The notes: generated by a model from the sequence alone, not told the origin. A DNA stretch of 64,000 nucleotides from CAZAQK01 sp046344715 (GCA_046344715.1 JBKDKX010000023.1:34969-98968), one strand, 5' to 3'. Shown: positions 51,119 to 60,450, counted from the stretch's first letter. A program made the numbers and translations.

Positions 51119-51408
51119 TGCAGAAATTCGGATTATGGAATCGGGTATGCCGCAAGGGCGTGGTCGATATGGTAACGGGCGGCGGCGCTGATAAACAGGC
51201 CAAAGCTGCAGCACGCCGGCAGGCAGAAATTCTTGCACAGCAGGAAGCGGTGCAGGCGCGTGCCAAACAAAAAGAAGATACGCGGGAAGAAGATTTATCC
51301 GCGCAGGCGGCGGGGCTTCGGCGTTCGGTTGCGGCGCGCAGGCGCAGCAGCGGGCAGCTTGCTTTTGCCGGTGCCAATACCGGCCTTAAAACCACCTTCG
51401 GAGGATAA
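51118..51408 (+). CDS. Phage small protein, 96 aa, possibly T7 gp7.3-like
   Basis: Basic, Ala/Arg/Gln-rich helical middle (AARRQAEILAQQEAVQARAK) and a Gly-rich end (NTGLKTTFGG). Located directly before the portal gene, as gp7.3 (a tail-assembly/adsorption protein) is in T7. Similarity is by position and composition only. Confidence 0.45.
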   Translation: MQKFGLWNRVCRKGVVDMVTGGGADKQAKAAARRQAEILAQQEAVQARAKQKEDTREEDLSAQAAGLRRSVAARRRSSGQLAFAGANTGLKTTFGG

Positions 51409-51413
51409 CCACC

Positions 51414-53054
51414 ATGCAGCAGAGCAAAGAAGCAATGAATGATAATGAAAGCCTGGCCTGGCGCAGTGATGAAGCATGGGCACGCCGCAATGTGTGGCGC
51501 AGCATTTTGCAGGAGGCGTATGAGTATGGTAGCCCATATCGCAATCCATACCTAAACAGCACCGGCCAGCGTAAAAACTCTACCCCACCCATGAACAGCC
51601 TGTTTGAAAGCACCATGCTGGTGAGTAATTACAATGCCACCAACAAGCTGGCGCTGGATATTGCACCACCAGAACAACGCTGGCCAACCATTAAGCCCGG
51701 CCCTGCATTAATCAACCGCATGAAGAAATTTGGCAAGCAGGGCGATGCCATGCTGGGTGAGCTGGCAAAGGAGCTGGAAGGCATCAATGAAATACTTGAT
51801 GAAGTGTTTGGCTCGGAAACATTTGCCAATTCATTGTGGGAAGTGTTGCATGATGTGCGCACGGCTGGCATGGGTGTGCTGATGCACCTTGACCAGCCGA
51901 TGAACGATATCGAGCCGGTGCTTTTCCAGTGCGTGCCGCAGGATGAGGTGGCGGTGGAAGATGGCCCCGATGGCCGCGAAATCGGCATTTACCGCCGCAA
52001 AATAATGCGCCTTAGCCATATCAAGCGGCTGTGGAGCGATGCGAAAATACCGCCAGATATGCAAAAGCTGGCACAGGGAAAAAACAAAGACCCGGAGGTG
52101 CAGCTTTCCGAATGCACCTACAAAGATGGCAATGCATGGCGTTACAAGGTGCAGTGGAGGCCAGACAAGCAAGACCCGCAGGAGGTGGTGGTGCGTGAAT
52201 ATTCCACTGCGCCGTTTACCGTATTCCACTGGAGCAAAATCCCTGGTTGTGAATATGGCCCAGGCCCCGTGATCATGATGCTGCCGGATGGCCGCACGGT
52301 CAACAAAGTGATGGAATACATCCTGAAAAACGCAGCACTTGCGCTTGCCGGTATGTATATGTTTCGGGATGACGGGGTGATAAACCCTGACAACATCCAG
52401 ATCATGGCGGGCGGATTTATTCCGGTGGCTTCCACCGGTGGCAGCATGGGTGCTTCCATTGCAGCCCTGCCCACCAGCCGTGAATTTTCCATTGGCCAGA
52501 TCGTGCTGGAAGATTTGCGCAACATCATCAAAAAAGGCCTGGGCGATAATGCCCTGCCAGACCCCAACAAAGGCATACGCTCACCCACGGAAATTATCGA
52601 GCGCATCCGTGAATTTACGCAGCTAAATGGCGGTGCCTCTGGCCGCATGGTGAATTCTATGTCGCGGGTGGTGCGCGCGGTGGTGGATATATTGGGGCAG
52701 CGCGGGTTCATACCGGCGGTGAAGATTGATAATTTTGCACTGCGCGTGCAGATCAATTCTCCGCTTGCCCGCGCCCAGCAATTTGCCGAAGTGGAAACGG
52801 TGGTGCGCTGGATAGAGATGTGCAAAGGCATAGGCGGTGAAGAACTCACCATGCTGGTGGCAGAGCTGGAAGAAATCCTAGTGTGGATTGCAGATGCCAT
52901 TGGCGTGCCAAACCGCCTTGTACGCCCGCAGGAAGCGCGGGAATCCATGAAGCAGGAACAGGCGCAAGCCGCGCAACTGCAAAATGCTGTGGGCATGGCG
53001 GCGGCTGCTGCACCGGCCATACAGGCCGTGGCATCACTTCCGCAGGCAGCATGA
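51414..53054 (+). CDS. Head-tail connector (portal) protein, podovirus type
   Basis: 546 aa. Belongs to the head-to-tail connecting protein family of T7-like phages: N-terminal RSDEAWARRNVWRSILQEAY region, middle barrel with KIPGCEYGPGPVIMMLPDGR and the C-terminal helical barrel part. The dodecamer should form the DNA entry port. GGAGG sits ten bases before the ATG. Length is normal. Confidence 0.9.
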   Translation: MQQSKEAMNDNESLAWRSDEAWARRNVWRSILQEAYEYGSPYRNPYLNSTGQRKNSTPPMNSLFESTMLVSNYNATNKLALDIAPPEQRWPTIKPGPALINRMKKFGKQGDAMLGELAKELEGINEILDEVFGSETFANSLWEVLHDVRTAGMGVLMHLDQPMNDIEPVLFQCVPQDEVAVEDGPDGREIGIYRRKIMRLSHIKRLWSDAKIPPDMQKLAQGKNKDPEVQLSECTYKDGNAWRYKVQWRPDKQDPQEVVVREYSTAPFTVFHWSKIPGCEYGPGPVIMMLPDGRTVNKVMEYILKNAALALAGMYMFRDDGVINPDNIQIMAGGFIPVASTGGSMGASIAALPTSREFSIGQIVLEDLRNIIKKGLGDNALPDPNKGIRSPTEIIERIREFTQLNGGASGRMVNSMSRVVRAVVDILGQRGFIPAVKIDNFALRVQINSPLARAQQFAEVETVVRWIEMCKGIGGEELTMLVAELEEILVWIADAIGVPNRLVRPQEARESMKQEQAQAAQLQNAVGMAAAAAPAIQAVASLPQAA

Positions 53055-53248
53055 CAGGGTGGGACGAAACAGAAGAAGATAAGCTCCGCCGCCGCTGCTG
53101 GGTGGTGGAGCTGTCTATCCAAAAAAATAAATACGGCAGTATGGAACACATACTGGAAGACGCAGAAAAAATTGAACACTGGATACTGCGCGACCGTAAA
53201 GCAGAAGTAATTTTAATTAACAACAAAACTGAGAAGGAAAAGTTATGA
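53051..53248 (+). CDS. Phage hypothetical protein, 65 aa
   Basis: ATGA overlap with the portal stop. Charged, helical peptide (KYGSMEHILEDAEKIEHWIL). Overlaps the next gene by 4 bp. Function unknown. Confidence 0.5.
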   Translation: MTGWDETEEDKLRRRCWVVELSIQKNKYGSMEHILEDAEKIEHWILRDRKAEVILINNKTEKEKL

Positions 53249-53559
53249 ATATTATAACAAACGAAAAACTTGATGAAATGTTGGCGGCCTCGCCTGCAGA
53301 GCGTGTAACAAAAGAATATATGGAATCACGCATTACAGAAACATTTTTTACCAAAATTGGCCTGACATTGACCCATTGCCGAATTGTTTTGGACAACGGC
53401 TTTAGTGTGACGGGTGAATCTGCTTGCGTAAACCCTGAAAACTATAATCAGCAGATTGGTGAAAAGATTGCCTTCGATAATGCATTCCGTCAACTGTGGC
53501 CGCTGTTCGGGTTCATGCTGGCAGAAAAAAATAAACTGTTAGCAAAACAAGCAGCATAA
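53245..53559 (+). CDS. Phage Gp49/Sf6 gene 66-like protein, 104 aa
   Basis: Clear match in plan to the N4 gp49/Sf6 gene 66 family: a VTGESACVNPENYNQQIGEK stretch then AFDNAFRQLWPLFGFMLAE. The family is widespread in phages that grow in Gram-negative hosts; its function is unknown. GAGAAGGAAA precedes the start. Confidence 0.75.
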   Translation: MNIITNEKLDEMLAASPAERVTKEYMESRITETFFTKIGLTLTHCRIVLDNGFSVTGESACVNPENYNQQIGEKIAFDNAFRQLWPLFGFMLAEKNKLLAKQAA

Positions 53560-53560
53560 C

Positions 53561-53600
53561 AACCAGACCCCGCAACCCGCAGAAATGCGGGTGCGGGGCT
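53561..53600. repeat. CCAGACCCCGCAA-type palindrome in the prophage
   Basis: CCCCGCAACCCGCA-GAAA-TGCGGGTGCGGGG (53568-53598), with one unpaired A. It begins AACCAGACCCCGCAA like the one at 54263 and the chromosomal repeat at 23606. No T-run follows. Confidence 0.7.
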
Positions 53601-53620
53601 TAACGAAAAGGAAAAAACCA

Positions 53621-54046
53621 ATGAATGAACTAGGACAAAATACCCCCGCAGGTTTTCTGCCAACAGAGCCACGGGTGGAAGATATTTTTAGCAAACTTAA
53701 CTTGCTTAACAGCGGTGTTGCAGGCCTGAAAAATATTGATGCCACCAAGCATCTGGCTGAAGCAATAGAGCGGCCGGAAAATGAACTGAAGCGCAGCTAT
53801 GCACGCTTTTATCATGGCACGGCACATGCGCAGGATATGAAAGCCATACTGGAAGATATCCTGAACCAGACGCTAAGGCGAGGCCATATGGCATGGAAAG
53901 AAGGCTGGACGCTGGAACAATATGCGGCATACGGCATTTCCCGCAGTGGGCAGGATGGCATTGCCATCTACATGATGAAAATGATGCAAGACGGCATAGA
54001 CCTGCCAGCACCAAAAGCCGCAGCGAAGAAAGGAAGGAAAAAATGA
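53621..54046 (+). CDS. Phage hypothetical protein, 141 aa
   Basis: AAAGGAAA precedes ATG 53621. Helical and charged; a Lys-rich tail (AAAKKGRKK) may bind DNA. Not recognised. It is followed with ATGA overlap by a 71-aa gene. Confidence 0.5.
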   Translation: MNELGQNTPAGFLPTEPRVEDIFSKLNLLNSGVAGLKNIDATKHLAEAIERPENELKRSYARFYHGTAHAQDMKAILEDILNQTLRRGHMAWKEGWTLEQYAAYGISRSGQDGIAIYMMKMMQDGIDLPAPKAAAKKGRKK

Positions 54047-54258
54047 GCACCATTCAAACAGTAGATTTTTTTGAAAAAGCGATAAAAGCGCAGGTGAACT
54101 GTGAAATCGAAAAAATAATTGAACTCGAAATTGCAGAAGCGCAAAAGCGTGTTTCAGAAAAAATACGCTCTATGACCGACAGAATCGCTTTAAGCATATT
54201 GAGTGAATACGATATGCGGATGCACGGTAATGCCGTTGTCATCACCGTAAAAAAATAA
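54043..54258 (+). CDS. Phage hypothetical protein, 71 aa
   Basis: Starts MSTIQTVDFFEKAIKA; a long amphipathic helix (EIEKIIELEIAEAQKRVSEK) suggests a coiled-coil. Function unknown. Confidence 0.5.
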   Translation: MSTIQTVDFFEKAIKAQVNCEIEKIIELEIAEAQKRVSEKIRSMTDRIALSILSEYDMRMHGNAVVITVKK

Positions 54259-54262
54259 GTTT

Positions 54263-54292
54263 AACCAGACCCCGCAATACATGCGGGGTGAC
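54263..54292. repeat. CCAGACCCCGCAA-type palindrome, second prophage copy
   Basis: CCCCGCA-ATACA-TGCGGGG (54270-54288) and GTGACA after it, nearly identical to the reverse complement of the chromosomal repeat 23606-23640. No T-run follows; the next gene starts 15 bases later. Confidence 0.75.
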
Positions 54293-54306
54293 AAAAGGAG
54301 AATGTT

Positions 54307-55206
54307 ATGACTGACCCAGCACAAAATACAACCCCAGCGGATAAAACACCACCGGCAGATAACAAGCCAAAAACACCAGATGCCAATACGCCGCCAGCGG
54401 GCGATAATCCGCCTTCGCCAAATAGCTCCGGCGCGACAGGCGCAAATAATCCACCCAAAAATCCTGATAACGGCAAGCAGCCAGCTGCAGATATTTATAA
54501 GCCAGATGGCATTGCCGATCATTTCCTTGGAAAAGATAACAAGGAAACGATTGATAAGCTGCATACAGCTGTTGCAAATTTCCGAAAAGAACTTGCTAAA
54601 AAAGGCGTGCCGGAAAGCCCTGATGGGTACACGCTGGAGCTATCTGAAGATCTCAAAAGCAAGGTGGTGAAACTTAATGCAGAGGGTAAAGACCCTGTGC
54701 TGGAAAAATTAAAACCGGTGCTGCATAAACATAATATCCCCAATGCAGCACTGCAGGATCTGGCCACAGAGTTTTATGGCGTAGTGGCGGAAATTGCAGG
54801 CAGCGCTGATAAAAAACCGGATGGCACACCGGTTGCAGATTTTGAGTTCAAAGAGCTGGGCGGTGCAGAAAAAGCCCAACCGCAGATTGAAGCAGCAGAA
54901 ACATGGATCAAAGGGCTGGAACAAAGCAAAAAGATTTCTGATAAGCTGGCGGCAGAAATGAAACTCATGACCAGTTACGGCGAAGGCCTTGCCGCACTCA
55001 CTGAGTTGCGCGCACTGCTTTCTGATGGCAAGCCAATACCAAAAAGCATGGGTGGTGAAAACCAGCCTCCTGCTGTAAGCAAGGCTATGATTGAATCCAG
55101 AATGTCCGATCCAAGGTATTGGAGCGATAAAGCATTTCACGAAGAAACAGATAAAATGTGGAATGTGTATTTTGAGGGCATAGCACAAAAATCATCTGCC
55201 GCTTGA
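54307..55206 (+). CDS. Scaffolding protein, T7 gp9-like
   Basis: 299 aa. The first 70 residues are Pro/Asn/Asp-rich and unstructured (TPPADNKPKTPDANTPP), then a helical, acidic body and a charged end (SDPRYWSDKAFHEETDKMW). Position immediately before the capsid gene and low complexity are typical of scaffold proteins, which leave before packaging. AAAGGAG precedes the start. Confidence 0.7.
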   Translation: MTDPAQNTTPADKTPPADNKPKTPDANTPPAGDNPPSPNSSGATGANNPPKNPDNGKQPAADIYKPDGIADHFLGKDNKETIDKLHTAVANFRKELAKKGVPESPDGYTLELSEDLKSKVVKLNAEGKDPVLEKLKPVLHKHNIPNAALQDLATEFYGVVAEIAGSADKKPDGTPVADFEFKELGGAEKAQPQIEAAETWIKGLEQSKKISDKLAAEMKLMTSYGEGLAALTELRALLSDGKPIPKSMGGENQPPAVSKAMIESRMSDPRYWSDKAFHEETDKMWNVYFEGIAQKSSAA

Positions 55207-55249
55207 TGCAGAAAAAAAATTGTGTTATGAATTGAATTCATCCGCAATC

Positions 55250-55445
55250 GTTTTGCATATACCCGCAAGGGGTATGCAAGAAGGACCGGAGGCCAGAGGT
55301 GGGGCATTAAACCACCTCCTCAATACGGAAAGAGCGTTTCCGAGGGATGGACCCGCGCAAGCCCGCAATCGGCAGCTGCTTTTAAGCAGATGATGGACCG
55401 GCTCCTTGCAAAGCAATCGGCCCGATTTTCACAAAAATCGTATCG
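55250..55445 (+). ncRNA. Candidate structured RNA in the capsid gene leader
   Basis: About 200 bases without a gene. Five local hairpins are visible: 55255-55277 (GCATA/TATGC), 55296-55318 (GAGGTGG/CCACCTC), 55326-55342 (CGGAAA/TTTCCG), 55376-55389 (CTGCT/AGCAG) and 55423-55440 (CGATTTT/AAAATCG). A longer pairing TGCAAG (55275-55280) with CTTGCA (55405-55410), backed by CCGG/CCGG, would close hairpins 2-4 into a multibranched unit, but it excludes the first hairpin. The capsid ribosome site is 3' of it. Confidence 0.5.
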
Positions 55446-55472
55446 AAACCTTTGCAAACAGGAGCTATTTTT

Positions 55473-56312
55473 ATGCCCGATATTAAACAAGTTGATGAAT
55501 CTTTTGTACGTAAGTATGAAAGCGAAGTACACGTTGCCTATCAAAATAAAGGCGGCGAATTACGCCAGACTGGCCGCTTGGTCACTGGTGTCATTGGTGA
55601 AAGCACAACCTTCCAGAAAGTAGGCACTGGAGCGGCGGTGCAAAAAACCCGTAAGGGCAAATTGCCAATTATGAATATTGACCACAGCAACGTGGTTTGC
55701 CTTATCGAGGATTGGCACGCGCCAGATTTTATTGATAAATTCGACCAGCTGAAAATCAACCATGATGAACGAAAAGTTATTGTTGATTCTGGCGCGTACG
55801 CGCTTGGGCGCAAAAGCAATGAAATGATCATTACCCAGCTTGGGCTAACCACCAATGTGGTAGGTGATTATTCAACAGCATTCACCAAAGCCCTTGCATC
55901 AAAAGCACTGCGCGGCATGAACCTGCGCAAGGTGCCTGATGATGGTATGCGCTTTGCTGCACTTTCTTCAGGCTCATGGGAGCACTTCATAAATATCCCT
56001 GAAGTGAAAAGTGCGGATTACGCAGGTGAACTATACCCATGGTTGAAAGGCACAGAAGCAATTTACTGGCGTAAATGCGTATGGCAGCAGATTGGCGATC
56101 TTCCAGGAGATGGTACAACGCAATGCAAAAACTATCTGTGGCACAAAACCGCTATTGGTATCGCTGAAGCTGAAGGCGTTACAACCGATGCGGCATGGGA
56201 AGCTACGTACCATTCATGGTTTGTGAATAACAGCCTAAGCATGGGTGCGATCCTTATCGACACGGACGGTGTAACGGAATTCCGTGTAAATGATACAGTA
56301 GATGTAACCTAA
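55473..56312 (+). CDS. Major capsid protein
   Basis: 279 aa; AGGAGC eight bases before ATG 55473. A compact capsid of HK97-like plan is likely: N-arm, then YALGRKSNEMI, ALRGMNLRKVPDDG and the C-terminal ILIDTDGVTEFRVNDT. No membrane segments. It lies between the scaffold gene and the decoration-like gene and is followed by a strong terminator, as usual for a highly expressed capsid. Confidence 0.85.
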   Translation: MPDIKQVDESFVRKYESEVHVAYQNKGGELRQTGRLVTGVIGESTTFQKVGTGAAVQKTRKGKLPIMNIDHSNVVCLIEDWHAPDFIDKFDQLKINHDERKVIVDSGAYALGRKSNEMIITQLGLTTNVVGDYSTAFTKALASKALRGMNLRKVPDDGMRFAALSSGSWEHFINIPEVKSADYAGELYPWLKGTEAIYWRKCVWQQIGDLPGDGTTQCKNYLWHKTAIGIAEAEGVTTDAAWEATYHSWFVNNSLSMGAILIDTDGVTEFRVNDTVDVT

Positions 56313-56320
56313 TAATTGAT

Positions 56321-56356
56321 AATGGGTGCGCCTTACGGCGTACCCATTTCTTTTTT
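56321..56356 (+). terminator. Terminator after the capsid gene
   Basis: GGGTGCGCC-TTAC-GGCGTACCC with one G-T pair, followed by TTTCTTTTTT. It separates capsid from the tail genes. Confidence 0.85.
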
Positions 56357-56382
56357 CAGAACGCTCTAGAAAGGGTAAAATT

Positions 56383-56988
56383 ATGACTTATAATGCAAAT
56401 AGTTTACGACTGATTGAATCTTTTGGTTCAACGGGAAATAAGGCGCAAGGCCTGTATGGCTACGCGACCAATGATACCAAGGCAAGCATTGAAGGAGCTG
56501 GATATTTCAATGCTTCTGCAAGCCTGCTAAAGGTAGGTGACCAGATACATGTTTCCGGCGATCTGGACGGCACGCCGTTCCATACTTCATACGTTGTTTC
56601 ATCTAACAACGGCACCACGGTGGCGATCACCGAACATTCCGCAGTTACGCAAAACGTGCTGCAGGTGCTTACGGTGCGTGTACCGGTGCTTGGCACTGCC
56701 TCTACCCACTATGTAATGAACCCGGTAGCAGGTGCAATCAGCAAAGTGTTGGGCGTTTCCAATGCCAACGGCGCAACGTCCACCGGTACTGTAACAATCA
56801 CTGTGCCAACCACTGGTGCCATTGCCACGTTGCCATTCACTTCCGGTTATACGGCTGGCACAAAAATCGAAGATACCACCATCACCGCACATACGCTTGC
56901 CGCAGATTCAGTCATCACCGTTGCCACCGATGGCGGCGGCGATGGCACCGGCGAGGTGATTGTAACGCTGGTTGTAACACCGTCTTAA
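56383..56988 (+). CDS. Putative head decoration or head-fibre protein, 201 aa
   Basis: AAAGGG lies eight bases before ATG 56383. The protein is beta-rich, Thr/Gly/Val-rich (TSTGTVTITVPTTGAIATLP), without Cys, consistent with an exposed capsid protein. It follows the capsid gene. Identity as decoration or fibre is inferred from composition and position. Confidence 0.5.
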   Translation: MTYNANSLRLIESFGSTGNKAQGLYGYATNDTKASIEGAGYFNASASLLKVGDQIHVSGDLDGTPFHTSYVVSSNNGTTVAITEHSAVTQNVLQVLTVRVPVLGTASTHYVMNPVAGAISKVLGVSNANGATSTGTVTITVPTTGAIATLPFTSGYTAGTKIEDTTITAHTLAADSVITVATDGGGDGTGEVIVTLVVTPS

Positions 56989-57124
56989 CAGGGGGAATGC
57001 CTGCTGCATCGGGCGGTGCAGCAGGCGGGGCGTTGGTGGGGTTTTTTGCGGCTTTCCTTCCCTGCCAATGCTTTTTGAAGTGCTCCATGGCACGTGGAAA
57101 GCCGCATTATAAAAGCAGGCAGGC
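56989..57124. other. Hairpin-rich gap before the tail tube genes
   Basis: GCCTGCTGCA/TGCAGCAGGC (56999-57026) and a second, wide inverted repeat GCGGCTTTCC/GGAAAGCCGC (57048-57105). A T6 run at 57042 follows the first hairpin at a distance of 15 bases, too far for a normal terminator. No gene is seen. Confidence 0.6.
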
Positions 57125-57760
57125 ATGACCGTAAACACCTATACTGAAACCGATGTAGCCCAGATCGCCCTTTCACTTATAGGCGGTGGTGATATAGACT
57201 CCATCACCGATCCGGATACCGATCTGGAAGCCACCTGTGCACGCATTTACAAACCTACCATTGAAACGCTGCTTTCGCATGAATGGAACTGGGCAGAGGC
57301 CGAGCTTGAACTGGCCAAAGACCTTGATGTAACCCCGCTTAAAGAATTTACCAGCGCATTCCGCCTGCCTGCCAATATGCTGGCAGGCCCTGCGGCTGTG
57401 TTTGGCGATGGCAAAGAAATTGGCGATGGCGCATGGTGCGTGAAAGGCGCGCACCTGTATTGCAGCTATACCACTGTGATGGTGGATTACCGCAAGAAAC
57501 CACCTGTTACCATCTGGCCAAGTTATTTTGTGAATCTGGCAGCACATGCGCTGGCGGCAGCCTATGCCATACCCGTGCGTGAAGGTGCGGGCAGGGCGAT
57601 ACGTGATGAAATGCACCGCATCGCTTATGGCCCACCGGAAATGGAAAACCGTGGGGGCTTATTTGCGGTGGCAAAAAAGCTGGATGCAAAATCCAAGCCT
57701 AACCGCAGCATATTTGCCAATGGCGACCCCTTCACCCGCGCGCGCTTTGGGGGCTGGTGA
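57125..57760 (+). CDS. Tail tubular protein A-like (T7 gp11 family), 211 aa
   Basis: Begins TVNTYTETDVAQIALSLIGG and has the ring-forming plan of podovirus tail adaptors: ISSWEW-like region reads LLSHEWNWAEAELELA, later FVNLAAHALAAAYAIPV. Should connect the portal to the tail nozzle. Overlaps the next gene by one base. Confidence 0.8.
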   Translation: MTVNTYTETDVAQIALSLIGGGDIDSITDPDTDLEATCARIYKPTIETLLSHEWNWAEAELELAKDLDVTPLKEFTSAFRLPANMLAGPAAVFGDGKEIGDGAWCVKGAHLYCSYTTVMVDYRKKPPVTIWPSYFVNLAAHALAAAYAIPVREGAGRAIRDEMHRIAYGPPEMENRGGLFAVAKKLDAKSKPNRSIFANGDPFTRARFGGW

Positions 57761-60450
57761 TGCCAACAATAAAAAGCCATCAAACCAATTTCAGCAGCGG
57801 GGTGATAGACCCGCTGGCGGCAGTGCGCGAGGATGTGGCATTTTTTTATAACGGGCTGGAAGATGCCACTAATGTGCTTAACTTCCCGCAGGGCGGAGTG
57901 AGGCGCAGGCCGGGCAATCAACACGTGGCAGAACTTGCACCAGTGCTTTCTGCCATCAGCTATTCCGGCAGCACGGCAACCGCGCCAGAAGGTGGCACAG
58001 CAAGCAATGCCACGGATGGCAACGAGGCCACGCTGCTTACCACCGTAAATAATCTTTCCACCACCAATCCGTTTGTGATTTTCCATGTGGATTTTGCGGT
58101 GGCAAAAAGCGTGCTGGCGGTGGATGTGATCAATTATGCACTTTCCACCGGCGCGCTTTCCGATGAGCTGCGTGTGCAATACAGCACCGATAATGCCAGC
58201 TGGAATAATTTTGCCACTGCCTTTGATGCAGATGTGGATTCCAGAAGCCGCCGCCTGCGTGCGGATACGGCAGTATCTGCCCGTTATTGGCGGTTTGCCC
58301 GTATTGGCGCAACCAGCCTTGCAGCCACCGTAAGTGTGGCGGAGGTGAAATTCTGGGCAGCAACCGCCACGCTTTCCAATGCACGTCTGGTGCCGTTTAA
58401 CCACCCCACGGCAGAAGTCTATATGCTGCTTGCCACCGATGGCAACATGGATGTCTTTGTGGGGGATACGCGCACGGCAGCCATTGCCATAGGCCATACA
58501 TCATCACAGCTTGCAATATTGAACTGGACACAGCAACGCGACACGCTGCTTTTATTCCATTCGGCGCTTACGCCGTTTAAGGTATTCCGCCAGGGCGCGG
58601 ATGACGAGTTTGATTTCCGTAAACTGGTATTTTCCAATATCCCGCAGTTTGATTATGGCGCTGGCACTGGCGGCGTAAATGAGGTGCAGCGTATCAATAT
58701 TTCCGGCGCGCTCGATGCCACCCATAAATTCACCATATTGCTCGATGGCGAACGCACCACCGTGATCAACGGCGATGCCACACCGGCAACAGTTGCCACC
58801 AATATTCAAACGGCACTGCGCGCGCTTTCCAATACCTCCGCTTCCGGCATCACGGTTGCCAGTGTGACAGACGGTTATGATGTTACCTTTGGCGGGGATG
58901 ATGGCAAGCAGCCCTGGGGGCTTATGTCTGTATCCATTCTTGCCGGTAATTCGGTGGTGGATGTGGCGCGCACCACCGAAGGCGAATATGAAGGCGAAGA
59001 TATCATGAGCGATACGCGTGGCTGGCCACGCACCGGCGCGCTCTACCAAAGCCGCCTGCATATGGGCGGCATACCGCAGGTGGGTGATGCGCTGCTTTCT
59101 TCTGCCGTGGGTGATTATTTTGACCTTGATATAAACCGCGATGATGACACCAAGGCACTGCTTACCCGCTCGGAGGCCGGTGATTCCGGCTCTATATACC
59201 AGATTGTGCCAGGCAGGCATTTAACGCTGTTTACCAGCGAGTCCGAACTTTACATACCGCAAGAGCCGATATCAGAAAATTCTGTGCCAAAACTTACCAC
59301 CCGTACCGGCAGCAAGGAAGGCATACCGGTGTATGAGGTGGATGGCGCGCTTACCTACATTCAAGGTGTGAAGGATGAAGAAAGCAACCTTGAGGTTGGC
59401 ACTTCCTTACGGGAGTATTTATACATTGATACTGAACAGAGCTACGCTTCCGAGAATTTATCCAAGCTGTCATCACACCTTATTAAAGACCCTGTTGATC
59501 TGGCCAAGCGGCCAGCCATTTCCACCAGTGATGCGGATATTATGCTTATCGTCAATAATGATGGCACGCTTACCGCGCAAACCACACTGCGCAGCGATAT
59601 TGTAAACGCGCTTATCCCGCAAACCACTAATGGCAAATTCCTTGCCGCCCGCGTGGATAAAAAACGCCGTGCGTTTTTTGTGGTGGAGCGGGTGATTAAT
59701 GGCGTAACACGGCGTTTCCTTGAGCGCTGGAATGAAAATTTGCGCCTTGATGGCGGCGGCATTGCCACCATGACCTATGAAGAATTTACCGCCACGGAAG
59801 GGCAAACCGTATTTACTTACACCTTCACCAGCCCGGGAACGGTGGCAGAAATTGGTGCGCGTATTGATGGTGGCCGCCTGACGGATGACCAGTACAGCGT
59901 GAACCTTGGCGCAAAAACGGTGACGCTGGATGAAGGCGTTGCAGCAGGCACAGTGGTGCGCATTGCATATATGATTAAAGTGATCACCGGCCTTGACCAC
60001 CTTGCCGGTGAAACGGTGATGACCATTGTGGATGGCACGGCGGGGGATGAAGTGGCAGTAACCGCAGGCGGTGTGCTGACACTGGCGGATTATGCCGACA
60101 CAGAAATACAATACGGCTTTGATTATCAAACCTATGGCAAGCTGATGCCTTTCCGCGTGCCAGGCGGTGAAACGCTGGCAGGCGAAAAAGTGCGCGTGTG
60201 CCGTGCCATACTTTCATTGTTTGAAACAGGCAGCATAGAAATACGCGCCAACCTTGGCAGATGGCGGGAGATACGGCTGCTTAAAACAGATTCAGAGGTG
60301 TTGGACAGATCCACCATGGAAACCCTGTTTACGGGAGAAATTGACGCTAAAGGCCTGATGGGTTGTGAAGTGGGCGGATATTTTGAATTCCGTCAGACCT
60401 CGCCTGATCCACTTACCATACGCGCAATCACCAGGGAGGTGGCTTACTGA
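57760..60450 (+). CDS. Tail tubular protein B-like (T7 gp12, nozzle), 896 aa
   Basis: Starts MPTIKSHQTNFSSGVIDPLA, then YNGLEDATNVLNFPQGGVRR RPGNQ, the typical beginning of the gp12 nozzle family. The protein is beta-rich over its length, with a RVDKKRRAFFVVERVINGV segment typical of the family. An alternative GTG one codon earlier would overlap the stop. Longer than T7 gp12 (about 794 aa). Confidence 0.85.
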   Translation: MPTIKSHQTNFSSGVIDPLAAVREDVAFFYNGLEDATNVLNFPQGGVRRRPGNQHVAELAPVLSAISYSGSTATAPEGGTASNATDGNEATLLTTVNNLSTTNPFVIFHVDFAVAKSVLAVDVINYALSTGALSDELRVQYSTDNASWNNFATAFDADVDSRSRRLRADTAVSARYWRFARIGATSLAATVSVAEVKFWAATATLSNARLVPFNHPTAEVYMLLATDGNMDVFVGDTRTAAIAIGHTSSQLAILNWTQQRDTLLLFHSALTPFKVFRQGADDEFDFRKLVFSNIPQFDYGAGTGGVNEVQRINISGALDATHKFTILLDGERTTVINGDATPATVATNIQTALRALSNTSASGITVASVTDGYDVTFGGDDGKQPWGLMSVSILAGNSVVDVARTTEGEYEGEDIMSDTRGWPRTGALYQSRLHMGGIPQVGDALLSSAVGDYFDLDINRDDDTKALLTRSEAGDSGSIYQIVPGRHLTLFTSESELYIPQEPISENSVPKLTTRTGSKEGIPVYEVDGALTYIQGVKDEESNLEVGTSLREYLYIDTEQSYASENLSKLSSHLIKDPVDLAKRPAISTSDADIMLIVNNDGTLTAQTTLRSDIVNALIPQTTNGKFLAARVDKKRRAFFVVERVINGVTRRFLERWNENLRLDGGGIATMTYEEFTATEGQTVFTYTFTSPGTVAEIGARIDGGRLTDDQYSVNLGAKTVTLDEGVAAGTVVRIAYMIKVITGLDHLAGETVMTIVDGTAGDEVAVTAGGVLTLADYADTEIQYGFDYQTYGKLMPFRVPGGETLAGEKVRVCRAILSLFETGSIEIRANLGRWREIRLLKTDSEVLDRSTMETLFTGEIDAKGLMGCEVGGYFEFRQTSPDPLTIRAITREVAY

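Noticed and set aside
52142..53179. 345-codon frame opposite the portal gene
   Set aside because: Portal protein has family features and coupled neighbours; the antisense frame is Ser/Ala-rich without motifs.
57625..58497. 290-codon frame opposite the nozzle gene
   Set aside because: Gly/Cys/His-rich shadow of a strongly biased coding strand.
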